NCBI GenBank assembly: GCA_934162655.1
Contig: CAKPJL010000002.1
Span: forward strand, 25,574-89,573
DNA: 64,000 bases
Direction: 5' to 3'
Source: an uncultured Clostridia bacterium
GTDB taxonomy: Bacteria; Bacillota; Clostridia; TANB77; CAG-465
Below the pieces are notes generated by a model that saw only the letters and a program-made list of their open reading frames with translations, was not told where the DNA came from and made no database searches. Shown piece by piece: positions 1-7,960 of the stretch (position 1 is the first letter of the stretch; each line of letters begins with the position of its first letter). The translations under genes and the position numbers were made by a program.

Positions 1-554
1 TTATAAAAGGAGCTTTTTTAAGTTCTGGGTGCATTACATCGCCTCAAAATAATTATCACTTTGAAGTTGCTTTTAAAAATAAAGCTTGTGCAGAATTTTT
101 TCTTAGTTTACTTTCACTTTTGGAATTTACACCAAAATTAATAAAAAGAAAAGGATCAAATCAATATGTTGTATATATAAAAGAAGCTGAACAAATATCA
201 ACAATTTTGTCATTTATGGAAGTAACATCGGCCCTTTTAAAATTTGAAAATATAAGGATAGAAAAAGATCTAAAAAATAATATAAATAGAACAATTAATT
301 GTGAAACTGCAAATCTTTCCAAAACAATTGAAGCGTCTGTAAGGCAAGTTGAAGCAATTAATATTTTAAAGAAAAATGGAAAATATAAAAATTTGAATGA
401 TAAATTAAAGTTAGTGGCGGAGTATAGACAAAAATATCCAAATGAAAGCATAGAATTTTTAAGTGCTAAGATATCTAAAAAAGAAAAGATATCAAAATCA
501 GGTGTCAAACATAGACTTGATAAGATAATTGAAATATCTAAAAATAATAAGTGA
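1..554 (+). CDS. whiA: Sporulation-type DNA-binding regulator WhiA, C-terminal part (5' end outside window)
   Basis: WhiA is a LAGLIDADG-homing-endonuclease-derived protein with a C-terminal helix-turn-helix; it controls sporulation in actinomycetes and affects division/chromosome segregation in Firmicutes. The reading frame is open from base 3, well upstream of any internal TTG that could be mistaken for a start. Seen here: the GAFLSSG segment, the conserved NRTINCETANLSKT stretch, and the terminal ISKSGVKHRLDKI helix-turn-helix. It stops at TGA (552-554) inside the stem of a terminator shared with engB. The N-terminal endonuclease-like lobe is outside the window. In other Firmicutes whiA follows rapZ (yvcJ) and yvcK, which would lie to the left. 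Confidence 0.95.
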   Translation, partial: IKGAFLSSGCITSPQNNYHFEVAFKNKACAEFFLSLLSLLEFTPKLIKRKGSNQYVVYIKEAEQISTILSFMEVTSALLKFENIRIEKDLKNNINRTINCETANLSKTIEASVRQVEAINILKKNGKYKNLNDKLKLVAEYRQKYPNESIEFLSAKISKKEKISKSGVKHRLDKIIEISKNNK

Positions 555-583
555 ATCTATAAAGACTCACTTATTATTTTTTC
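543..583. terminator. Bidirectional intrinsic terminator between whiA and engB
   Basis: Perfect 12-bp stem (543-554 with 567-578), 12-nt loop, T-run on the plus strand and A-run on the other side. The stop codons of both convergent genes lie in it. Confidence 0.9.
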
Positions 584-1129
584 TATATATTCTAAATTGA
601 TTTTATTGTTGGAAGAAAAAGGCACTATTTCTTCTTTTGAAAAAAGTCTTTTTGTTATATTTAGACAATAGTCATTTAGTTTAGTTTTTGCAATTTTATC
701 AGCTTTATTTGCAATAATAGTAAATGGTATATTTTGTGCAATTAACCATTCATACATTGTTTTATCATCTTCTGTTGGATTATGTCTTATGTCGACTAAG
801 AAAAAAATATGCTTTATTAATTCATTTTCTGTTATATATTTATTAATTAGTTTGTTTGTTATATCTTTTTCTTGTTTTGTCATTTTTGAGAAACCATAAC
901 CTGGTAAGTCTACTATATAAAAAGTGTTATCTACTAAATAATAATTTAAGCACTTTGTCTTTCCGGGTGTTTGACCTACTTTTGCAAGATTTTTATGATT
1001 TGCAAGTGCATTTATAAAAGAAGATTTACCTACATTAGATTTGCCAACTAAAACAATTTGAGGGACTTCTGTTTTTAATATTTTATCTTTTGAAAAAACG
1101 GAAGTTTCAAATTTTACATTTTTTAACAT
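557..1129 (-). CDS. engB: Ribosome-biogenesis GTP-binding protein EngB (YihA/YsxC)
   Basis: An essential small GTPase for assembly of the 50S subunit. The 190-aa length is normal. G1 is GKSNVGKS at about residues 29-36, G3 is DLPGYGF near 73-79 and G4 is NKAD near 141, all intact. The ATG at 1129 has a GAGGT ribosome site. In many Firmicutes engB follows lon or clpX; here it stands alone, convergent with whiA. A -10-like TATACT lies upstream, without a clear -35. A confident family assignment. Confidence 0.96.
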   Translation of the reverse strand: MLKNVKFETSVFSKDKILKTEVPQIVLVGKSNVGKSSFINALANHKNLAKVGQTPGKTKCLNYYLVDNTFYIVDLPGYGFSKMTKQEKDITNKLINKYITENELIKHIFFLVDIRHNPTEDDKTMYEWLIAQNIPFTIIANKADKIAKTKLNDYCLNITKRLFSKEEIVPFSSNNKINLEYIEKIISESL

Positions 1130-1185
1130 ATTTATACCTCACATTAACTCTATAAATAGTATATCATAGTATTTAAAAAAAATAA

Positions 1186-1223
1186 ACAAAAAACAGCTAA
1201 TCAAAAAAATTAACTGCTTTTTT
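1186..1223 (-). terminator. Intrinsic terminator after serS
   Basis: Imperfect stem (about 1188-1201 with 1209-1223, one bulge and one mismatch), with a T-rich run on the minus strand just past the serS stop. Confidence 0.7.
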
Positions 1224-1230
1224 ATATACT

Positions 1231-2517
1231 CTATTTTTTTGTTTCTATCTTCGTTTTTCCACCCATATAAGACTGAAGAGCTTTTGGAATTAAAATAGAA
1301 CCGTCTTTTTGATAATTATTCTCAATTACAGCAATAAGTCCACGAGGAGAAGCAACTACTGTATTGTTTAGTGTTGATACCAAATAGTTACCATTTTCAC
1401 CTCTTGCTTTTATTGAAAGTCTTCTAGCTTGGGCATCACCAAGAGTAGAGCAAGAACCAACCTCGAAATATTTTTTTTGTCTAGGAGACCATGCTTCAAC
1501 ATCACAAGATTTTACTTTTAAATCTGCAAGATCGCCACTGCAACATTCAAGTGTTCTTACTGGTACATCTAAGCTTCTGAAAAATTCTACTGTGTAAGAC
1601 CACATTTTATTATACCAAGTCATAGCATCTTCTGCTTTGCATAGTACAACCATTTCTTGCTTTTCAAATTGATGTACTCTATAAAGTCCTCTTTCTTCAA
1701 GACCATGAGAGCCAACCTCTTTTCTAAAACATGGAGAATAAGAAGTAAGACAAATAGGAAGACTTTCTTCTTTTACAGTTTGTCCTTTAAATCTGCCAAT
1801 CATAGAGTGCTCAGATGTACCTATTAAGTATAAATCTTCATTTTCTATTTTATACATCATAGCATCCATTTCTTCAAAACTCATAACACCTGTTACAACA
1901 TCACTTCTAATCATAAATGGTGGAACACAATATGTAAATCCTTTATCTATCATAAAATCTCTTGCATAAGATAACATAGCAGAATGAAGTCTTGCTATAT
2001 CACCAGTTAGAAAGTAAAATCCATTTCCACTAGTTCTGCCAGCACTTTCTTTATCAAGACCACATAGGCTCTCACAAATGTCTGCATGATATGGTATTTC
2101 ATAGTCTGGCACAAAAGGCTCTCCAAATTTTTGATTCTCTACATTTTTTGTATCATCTTCGCCAATCGGAACAGAAGAGTCAATAATATTTGGAATTTTC
2201 ATCATTTTTGATTTAAGATCAGCTGATAAATTTGCCTCTTTATTTTCTATATCAACAAGTAATTTGTTTATATCCACAACTTCTTGCTTTTTTGTATTTG
2301 CTTCATCTATTTTTTTATCGTGCATTAAGGTGCCAATTTCAGAGCTTATAGTGTTTCTTTTTTGTCTTAGGCTGTCGCCTTCTTGTTTTAAAGCTATAAT
2401 CTCTTTATCAAGTGCTATAACTTCGTCTACTAGTGGGAGTTTGTGCATTTGAAATTTTTTTACTATATTTTCTTTTACAATATCTGGATTGTCACGTACA
2501 AATTTTATATCTAACAT
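1231..2517 (-). CDS. serS: Seryl-tRNA synthetase
   Basis: Charges tRNA-Ser with serine in the cytoplasm. The 428-aa length is usual for the bacterial enzyme. The N-terminal antiparallel coiled-coil arm (about residues 25-105) is rich in K/E. The class II core follows: TSEHSMIG, the motif 2 region FRKEVGSHG with RGLYRVHQFEKQE, and motif 3 around NTVVASPRGLIAVIEN. The start ATG lies 2 nt after the TAA of the upstream DUF4364 gene, and its ribosome site (AAGGAGA) is inside that gene, so the two are probably translationally coupled. No T-box leader is present. Confidence 0.97.
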   Translation of the reverse strand: MLDIKFVRDNPDIVKENIVKKFQMHKLPLVDEVIALDKEIIALKQEGDSLRQKRNTISSEIGTLMHDKKIDEANTKKQEVVDINKLLVDIENKEANLSADLKSKMMKIPNIIDSSVPIGEDDTKNVENQKFGEPFVPDYEIPYHADICESLCGLDKESAGRTSGNGFYFLTGDIARLHSAMLSYARDFMIDKGFTYCVPPFMIRSDVVTGVMSFEEMDAMMYKIENEDLYLIGTSEHSMIGRFKGQTVKEESLPICLTSYSPCFRKEVGSHGLEERGLYRVHQFEKQEMVVLCKAEDAMTWYNKMWSYTVEFFRSLDVPVRTLECCSGDLADLKVKSCDVEAWSPRQKKYFEVGSCSTLGDAQARRLSIKARGENGNYLVSTLNNTVVASPRGLIAVIENNYQKDGSILIPKALQSYMGGKTKIETKK

Positions 2518-2519
2518 AA

Positions 2520-3089
2520 TTAATCAATCTCCTTAGTTTCATCATCTAAATATTCATTTTTAGTATCTACTGTCATAAGTGAAAGTAGTGTTTTATAAAT
2601 TGTTTCAGAATTTTCGTTCCAGTTTTTTGAAATGTTTTTGGCTTGATTTTTAGTTCCGGCATACATTGTGATATTTATTAGCTCATCTGTACCATCTTTA
2701 ATAAAGCAAGAAATTTTATATTCGTCAGCTTTTAGTGGAATAATATTAGTACCGATAGAATAATCTGTTTTAATCTCTACGGTGTTCTTATTTATCATTT
2801 TTTTTAAGTTATATAAGTTTACACCAGGTATTAATTCTAAAAGTTCACTAAGTGTAGCAGACCCAGTATCAGTGATTAAAAAAAGTTTATTATCATTTTC
2901 TTGTAATTCTTCTATGTATCCACTTTTTTTCATAGAATCAATATAAGAGCAAATATCAAAATATGTAATATCGTCAAATTCTTCTAAATACTTAACAATT
3001 TGATCAAGAGTAAGCGATTTAGGATAAGAATTTTGAAGAACATACAAAACTATTATTTTATTGTCTAGTAAATTTAAATCTTTTGCCAT
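2520..3089 (-). CDS. DUF4364 family protein (winged-helix-like)
   Basis: A 189-aa protein of the DUF4364 family, which is common in Clostridia; its exact function is unknown. The opening NLLDNKIIVLYVLQNS followed by LTLDQIVKYLEEFDDI, and the DTGSATLSEL segment near residue 73, are the family hallmarks. The first 90 residues read like a winged helix-turn-helix, so a regulatory role is an inference. It is the first gene of a two-gene unit with serS. The start ATG at 3089 has a GGTGG ribosome site. I am confident about the family, not about the role. Confidence 0.85.
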   Translation of the reverse strand: MAKDLNLLDNKIIVLYVLQNSYPKSLTLDQIVKYLEEFDDITYFDICSYIDSMKKSGYIEELQENDNKLFLITDTGSATLSELLELIPGVNLYNLKKMINKNTVEIKTDYSIGTNIIPLKADEYKISCFIKDGTDELINITMYAGTKNQAKNISKNWNENSETIYKTLLSLMTVDTKNEYLDDETKEID

Positions 3090-3119
3090 AAATTAACCAC
3101 CAACTTTTCTTAAAAAAAC

Positions 3120-3148
3120 TTTACAAAATCCAATGCTTATGATATCAT
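3120..3148 (+). promoter_or_regulatory. Sigma-A type promoter of cmk-plsC
   Basis: -35 TTTACA, 17-nt spacer, -10 TATCAT, about 35 nt upstream of the cmk start. Confidence 0.6.
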
Positions 3149-3183
3149 ACTTTTGTAAAAAAATAAAGGGGAAGTGGTAAAAA

Positions 3184-3864
3184 ATGCTAAATTTTAAGAA
3201 AAATATTATAGTTGCAATTGATGGTGGACCAGGAACTGGTAAATCTACCGTTTCAGATTATGTTGCAAAAAAATTAGGAATACTACATATAGATACAGGT
3301 GCAATGTTTAGGGCAGTTGGATACTTTTTTATTAAAAATAATATAGATATGACAGATGAAAATATAGTAAATAATCTAGAAAATATAAATGTTAATTTAA
3401 AATATATAGATGGTAAAACTTATGTGTTTTTAAATGAATGTGATGTAACTGACTTTATTAGAACAAATGAAGTTTCAATGGCTGCATCAAAAGTTTGCAA
3501 AATAAAAGAAGTTAGAAAAAAACTTTTGGAGCTTCAAAGAAATATGGCAACTACTACTTCTGTAATACTTGACGGACAAGATATTGGTACAGTAGTTTTC
3601 CCAAATGCAGACTTTAAATTTTATTTTGTGTGTTCAATGGAAAAAAGAGCTAAAAGAAGAACACAAGATTTACTAAAAAAAGGAGAAAAAACTAGTTACG
3701 AGGAAGTAAAGGCACTGCTTGAAAAACGAGATTTTGATGATAGAACAAGAAAAGAGGCCCCAATTTTGAAAGCAATTGATGCTACTGAAATTGATACTAC
3801 AAATAATACAGTAGAAATTACAGGCGATATTTTAATAGATATAATTAAAAAAGGAGTAAAATAA
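3184..3864 (+). CDS. cmk: Cytidylate kinase
   Basis: Phosphorylates CMP and dCMP to the diphosphates. The P-loop GGPGTGKST lies at residues 14-22, the HIDTGAMFRAVG substrate segment follows, and GQDIGTVVFPNADFKFYF and the lid arginines (RAKRR, KRDFDDRTR) are present. The 226-aa length is normal. The strong ribosome site AAAGGGGAAG precedes the ATG. plsC starts 6 nt after its stop, the classical Clostridia cmk-plsC order, but the ispH/rpsA genes that usually follow are missing here. Confidence 0.96.
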   Translation: MLNFKKNIIVAIDGGPGTGKSTVSDYVAKKLGILHIDTGAMFRAVGYFFIKNNIDMTDENIVNNLENINVNLKYIDGKTYVFLNECDVTDFIRTNEVSMAASKVCKIKEVRKKLLELQRNMATTTSVILDGQDIGTVVFPNADFKFYFVCSMEKRAKRRTQDLLKKGEKTSYEEVKALLEKRDFDDRTRKEAPILKAIDATEIDTTNNTVEITGDILIDIIKKGVK

Positions 3865-3870
3865 AAAAAT

Positions 3871-4458
3871 ATGAGAGCATTTGTTAGATTTTGCATATAC
3901 ATCGGATGGTGTAAAATTAAGTATAATGTAAAATTTCACAATAGGCAAAATGTAAGAAACTTAGATAAATGTATGATATGTGCAAATCATTCAAATAAAG
4001 ATGAACCGGCATGGCTTTATGCGGATAACAATCATCTATGTATAATGGCAAAAGCCGAACTTTTTAAAAACAAATTTATGGCATTTTTATATAAATGCTT
4101 TGGTATCTTTCCAATAAGAAGGGGAGAAAAAGATGTAAAAAGTATAATGCATGCAATAAATTTGTTTAAGAATGTAAAGAGAAGAAAGCTACTAATATTT
4201 CCAGAAGGTGAAAGATTAACAAAAGAAGAGAAAAAAGGAGAGGCAAAAGTTGGACCTGTATATATTGCAGCAAAGGCAGGAATACCAATTGTACCAACAT
4301 ATATTACAAAAAATGTTGATAAACATAGTAGAGTAGATATAATATATGGTACTCCTATAAATGTACCAAAGGAAGTAATTAAAGATAAACAAAAACTAAA
4401 GGAGTTTTCAGATAGCCTTTTGGATACTATATATGAATTAGAAAAAGAAATTAGATAA
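3871..4458 (+). CDS. plsC: 1-acyl-sn-glycerol-3-phosphate acyltransferase
   Basis: Acylates lysophosphatidate at the membrane surface in phospholipid synthesis. The catalytic HX4D motif appears as NHSNKDEPAW (near residue 37), and the second block is FPEGERLT (near 110). At 195 aa it is a compact form typical of clostridial plsC genes next to cmk. It follows cmk by 6 nt and was probably transcribed with it. No obvious terminator follows its stop; the next promoter starts 30 nt downstream. Confidence 0.93.
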   Translation: MRAFVRFCIYIGWCKIKYNVKFHNRQNVRNLDKCMICANHSNKDEPAWLYADNNHLCIMAKAELFKNKFMAFLYKCFGIFPIRRGEKDVKSIMHAINLFKNVKRRKLLIFPEGERLTKEEKKGEAKVGPVYIAAKAGIPIVPTYITKNVDKHSRVDIIYGTPINVPKEVIKDKQKLKEFSDSLLDTIYELEKEIR

Positions 4459-4487
4459 TGTTTAAAAACTTTTAATATAATTATTAT

Positions 4488-4516
4488 TTGATATAGTGAC
4501 ACTTGTATGGTATAAT
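4488..4516 (+). promoter_or_regulatory. Near-consensus promoter of the orphan gene at 4565
   Basis: -35 TTGATA, 17-nt spacer, -10 TATAAT, 49 nt before the ATG. Confidence 0.75.
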
Positions 4517-4564
4517 CCTAAATGTTAAAAATTAAGCCAAAATGTAATTACAGGAGGAAAAATT

Positions 4565-5197
4565 ATGGCAGAAACAAAAAATTGTTTGTACACAAGTTTG
4601 TATCTTACAATTGCAGAAAATGAAGAGTTTCCTGCAAAATTTGGAAAGGCATGATATAACGAATGCAAAGATCATCTTTATTGCTATTGTTGTAGGTTTT
4701 TAAGTCATATGGATAGCATTAATGCACTGTCTACAAAATTGGTTAAAAAACAGGAAGGGATATTTTTATGTACTGATTGGTACATAGATGAGTTGGCAAA
4801 AATAATTTGTAAAGATATGGTAAAAGAAGTAATGTTAACCTATTTGGACTTTGAATTTGTAGATAGAGTATGTGATGAACATGGATTTTTTGGCCTTGAG
4901 GATAGAGTAATCAATTTTTATAGCAAATGTACATCGATTGAGATTAATGCTGTTAATTCGCTTATTAGGTTTTTGGTACTGGTAAATTATTTTGTATTAC
5001 ATGAAGGTTTTTTTACACATGATGCTGTAACACACGCAATGGATAAAATGAAAAGAACTTATAGCGAAGGCCTTTTTGAACTTTTTGCTGATGATATGTG
5101 GAGAGAATTTATATATGTTTTTGTTGAAAAAAATACATTTTTTGAAGACAAAAAATGCATTTTAGAAATAGATTTTGATAATTTAAAAGAATTATAG
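4565..5197 (+). pseudogene. Orphan gene interrupted by an in-frame TGA at codon 30
   Basis: A strong ribosome site (ACAGGAGGAA) sits 7 nt before the ATG at 4565. The frame runs 29 codons, meets TGA at 4652-4654, then stays open in the same frame to TAA at 5195-5197 (211 codons in all). The downstream part could restart at the ATG at 4709, but no ribosome site precedes it. So the intact ancestor was probably a 210-aa protein with Trp (TGG) at that codon. Residues right after the stop are Cys-rich (NECKDHLYCYCC). No family is recognised. It has its own promoter and a strong terminator. Alternatives are recoding or a sequence error; recent nonsense mutation is the simplest reading. Confidence 0.75.
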
Positions 5198-5229
5198 ACT
5201 AACATTGCAAAGATATGATTTTATTATAA

Positions 5230-5259
5230 AACCGAGTAATTTTTACTCGGTTATTTTTT
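5230..5259 (+). terminator. Intrinsic terminator
   Basis: Perfect 10-bp stem (5230-5239 with 5243-5252), 3-nt loop, then a T-rich tail. Ends the orphan transcript. Confidence 0.92.
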
Positions 5260-5277
5260 AAAAATTTGCTCAAATTG

Positions 5278-5306
5278 TTGACAATTATGTCAAATAGTAG
5301 TAAAAT
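5278..5306 (+). promoter_or_regulatory. Promoter of typA
   Basis: -35 TTGACA, 17-nt spacer, -10 TAAAAT. Predicted transcript start near 5313, which leaves a leader of about 70 nt. Confidence 0.75.
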
Positions 5307-5325
5307 AAGTAAGATAATGTTTTTT

Positions 5326-5365
5326 ATATATAACCTAAAAATTGTTTTTAGGTTATATATCTTTT
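5326..5365 (+). promoter_or_regulatory. Terminator-like hairpin in the typA leader (possible attenuator)
   Basis: Perfect 16-bp stem (5326-5341 with 5345-5360), loop TTG, then CTTTT. It lies between the promoter and the ribosome site (GAAGGGAAG) of typA, 24 nt before the ATG. A 16-codon ORF (5317-5367, MFFIYNLKIVFRLYIF) runs through it but lacks a good ribosome site. Confidence 0.7.
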
Positions 5366-5383
5366 AGAAGGGAAGAATAAATA

Positions 5384-7195
5384 ATGAAAAATTTAAGGAA
5401 TGTAGCAATAATAGCCCACGTTGACCATGGTAAAACAACACTTGTAGATGCACTGCTAAAACAATCAGGAACATTTAGACAAAACGAACAAATAGAAGAA
5501 CGTGTAATGGACTCAAATGATATAGAACGTGAGAGAGGAATAACAATTCTTTCAAAAAATACTGCTATAAGATATAAAGATGTAAAAATCAATATTGTTG
5601 ATACACCTGGACATGCTGATTTTGGTGGAGAAGTTGAGCGTGTGCTTAAAATGGTTGATGGCGTAATATTAGTTGTTGATGCGTTTGACGGACCTATGCC
5701 ACAAACTAGATTTGTTTTATCAAAGGCTTTAGCATTAAATCTTGTACCAATAGTTGTAGTAAATAAAATAGATAGGCCAGGAGCTAGACCTAAAGAAGTT
5801 GTAGATGAAGTTTTAGAGCTATTTATGGATCTTGATGCAACAGATGAACAACTTGATTTTAAAGTAATATATGCATCTGGTAAAAATGGTTTTGCTAAAT
5901 ATTCTTTAGATGAAGAAAATGATAATATGCAACCTTTATTTGAAACAATAGTAAATACTGTTCCAGAACCAAAAGGTGATGAGAACGAACCACTTCAATT
6001 ACTTATTACAAATATAGATTATGATGAATATACTGGTAGAGTGGGTATTGGCAGAATCGAAAGAGGTACAATTCTAAACTCACAAAATGTGGCTGTATGT
6101 AAAAATGATGGTACAGTACAAAATTTAAAAATAGGTAAACTTTTTACTTATGAAGGGCTTAACAAAAAAGAAGTTGAAAGTGCTACTTGTGGTGATATAG
6201 TAGCAATTCAAGGCCTTGCAGGAATTAATATAGGTGAAACTCTAGCAGATCCAGAACATCCAGAGAAAGTAGATTTCGTAGATATTGATGAACCAACAGT
6301 TTCTATGACATTTTCTGTAAATAATGGACCATTCGCTGGAAAAGAGGGTAAATTTGTTACATCTAGACATTTAAGAGATAGACTATATAAAGAACTTGAA
6401 ACAAATGTATCTTTAAGAGTTGAAGACACAGATTCTGCTGATAGCTTTAAAGTATCAGGACGCGGTGAACTTCATTTATCAATTCTAATTGAGCAAATGA
6501 GAAGAGAAGGATTTGAACTTTTAGTATCACGTCCAACTGTTATAAATAAAGTAATTGACGGAGTAAAATGTGAACCAATGGAACTTGTTACAATTGATGT
6601 TCCAGAAGAATATGTTGGTACAGTAATGGAAAAAATGGGAAATAGAAAAGCTGAAATGACTAATATGACTACATCACAATCACAAGCCGGTTATAGTAGA
6701 CTTGAATTTAAAATCCCAGCTCGTGGTCTAATTGGTTATAGAAGTGAATTTATGACTGCAACAAAAGGTACAGGAATAATGAACCATATATTTGCAGGAT
6801 ATGAACCAGATCGTGGTGAAATTATGACACGTTCACATGGTACAGTAATAGCTTTCGAACAAGGTAAATCAACAGGTTATGGCCTTTTCAATGCACAAGA
6901 AAGAGCAAGTCTATTTATAGGTCCAGGTGTTGAAGTGTATGCTGGTATGATTGTTGGTGAAAATTCTCGTAGTGACGATCTTACAGTTAATGTATGTAAA
7001 GAAAAACACTTAACAAATACACGTGCATCTGGTAGTGATGATGCATTAAAACTTGTTCCACCAGTTACTCTATCACTAGAGCAATCAATTGAATTTATTG
7101 CAGATGATGAATTAGTTGAAGTGACACCTCTAAATATTAGACTTAGAAAGAAAATATTAGATCCAACTTTAAGAAATAGAGAGGCAAGAAAATAA
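5384..7195 (+). CDS. typA: Ribosome-associated GTPase TypA/BipA
   Basis: A translational GTPase of the EF-G superfamily that binds the 70S ribosome and helps 50S assembly and stress or cold adaptation. G1 AHVDHGKT lies at residues 11-18, G2 is RERGITI, G3 is DTPGHADFGGEVERV and G4 is NKID. The C-terminal TypA-specific block with LIGYRSEFMTATKGTG and the YEPDRGEIMTRSHG segment is intact. The 603-aa length is normal. It is a single-gene unit with its own promoter, a hairpin leader and a terminator, so expression may be controlled by conditional termination (inferred). Confidence 0.97.
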   Translation: MKNLRNVAIIAHVDHGKTTLVDALLKQSGTFRQNEQIEERVMDSNDIERERGITILSKNTAIRYKDVKINIVDTPGHADFGGEVERVLKMVDGVILVVDAFDGPMPQTRFVLSKALALNLVPIVVVNKIDRPGARPKEVVDEVLELFMDLDATDEQLDFKVIYASGKNGFAKYSLDEENDNMQPLFETIVNTVPEPKGDENEPLQLLITNIDYDEYTGRVGIGRIERGTILNSQNVAVCKNDGTVQNLKIGKLFTYEGLNKKEVESATCGDIVAIQGLAGINIGETLADPEHPEKVDFVDIDEPTVSMTFSVNNGPFAGKEGKFVTSRHLRDRLYKELETNVSLRVEDTDSADSFKVSGRGELHLSILIEQMRREGFELLVSRPTVINKVIDGVKCEPMELVTIDVPEEYVGTVMEKMGNRKAEMTNMTTSQSQAGYSRLEFKIPARGLIGYRSEFMTATKGTGIMNHIFAGYEPDRGEIMTRSHGTVIAFEQGKSTGYGLFNAQERASLFIGPGVEVYAGMIVGENSRSDDLTVNVCKEKHLTNTRASGSDDALKLVPPVTLSLEQSIEFIADDELVEVTPLNIRLRKKILDPTLRNREARK

Positions 7196-7208
7196 ATAAA
7201 AAAATTAA

Positions 7209-7240
7209 AAAAGCATGTATTGAATGATACATGCTTTTAC
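7209..7240 (+). terminator. Intrinsic terminator after typA
   Basis: Perfect 12-bp stem (7209-7220 with 7227-7238), 6-nt loop, ending in TTTT. Confidence 0.9.
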
Positions 7241-7261
7241 TACTATTAGGTGCTACATTTC

Positions 7262-7290
7262 TTGAAATTTACATAAAAATGTGATATAAT
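7262..7290 (+). promoter_or_regulatory. Promoter of the orphan gene at 7354
   Basis: -35 TTGAAA, 17-nt spacer, -10 TATAAT. Confidence 0.75.
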
Positions 7291-7353
7291 AATAATGTAA
7301 GATTAAATTAATTGCTATAAGAATTTATGGCAAAATGTGGAGGTATACTAATT

Positions 7354-7836
7354 ATGAGTAACTGTGCAGCAAAACAAAGAAAGATTTCACAGATCGTTTC
7401 TATGTTAAGGAAATCTGATGACTATGTATTAGATGAGGTGATATCAATCTTGAACATCTATAATACAAAAATGATTTCTGATACTGGGTGCGATGATTTG
7501 CTTTTCATAAGTCTTAGAGAAGTTATAGATGAGGACAATAAGAATGGTGTAAGGGTTTTAAATGCCTTAGAAAGAGCAAATAAAACAAGAATATGTGACT
7601 TGTTTAATAAGGAGGAAAATGAAACTAAATATGGTATTTCAATTTCTGACTTGTTTTCAACAAGAGGAATTGGCCTTAACACACTTGATTTACTTGTAGA
7701 TGAACTGCTTTCCGTAGGTATAGGTAAAGAGAATTTTATGTTTGCAAGTGTTGATACGCCAGATACTATAAGAAACTTGACAAAAAGAGTTTACCTTACG
7801 GCTACAAAACATGATTTTATAAGAGATATGATCTGA
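7354..7836 (+). CDS. Hypothetical protein, 160 aa, no recognised family
   Basis: A start at 7354 is preferred over the longer frame beginning at 7327 because the ribosome site TGGAGGT (7337-7343) lies inside that extension, 10 nt before this ATG. The product is soluble, mixed alpha/beta, slightly acidic, with no signal peptide or membrane segment. The opening MSNCAAKQRKISQIVSML and the central SDLFSTRGIGLNTLDLL are predicted helices. It ends in TGA. A consensus promoter and terminator bracket it, so it is an independently transcribed real gene. I do not recognise it. Confidence 0.75.
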   Translation: MSNCAAKQRKISQIVSMLRKSDDYVLDEVISILNIYNTKMISDTGCDDLLFISLREVIDEDNKNGVRVLNALERANKTRICDLFNKEENETKYGISISDLFSTRGIGLNTLDLLVDELLSVGIGKENFMFASVDTPDTIRNLTKRVYLTATKHDFIRDMI

Positions 7837-7850
7837 TTAAAGTTTTTTTT

Positions 7851-7886
7851 ATAGAAGTTATAATTTTAACTTCTATTTTTTTATTT
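7851..7886 (+). terminator. Intrinsic terminator
   Basis: Perfect 10-bp stem (7851-7860 with 7867-7876), 6-nt loop, then a run of seven T. Confidence 0.92.
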
Positions 7887-7960
7887 TTATATGATTTTAA
7901 CATTGCATATTTTTACCATTTATTATATAATTTTACTATAAATAAGAGGGGTTAAAAAAT

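Noticed and set aside
1231..3183. T-box or other riboswitch before serS, argS or dapA
   Set aside because: Upstream gaps are too short or filled by coding genes, and no T-box sequence (TGGGTGGTACCGCG-like) is present.
4652..4654. TGA read as tryptophan (alternative genetic code)
   Set aside because: TGA ends several genes here (554, 7836, 19720, 59400) and the long conserved genes contain TGG and no internal TGA.
4652..4700. Selenocysteine with a SECIS element
   Set aside because: The only downstream pairing (AAAGAT/ATCTTT) is tiny and lacks a proper loop; no sel genes are in view. Kept only as a test.
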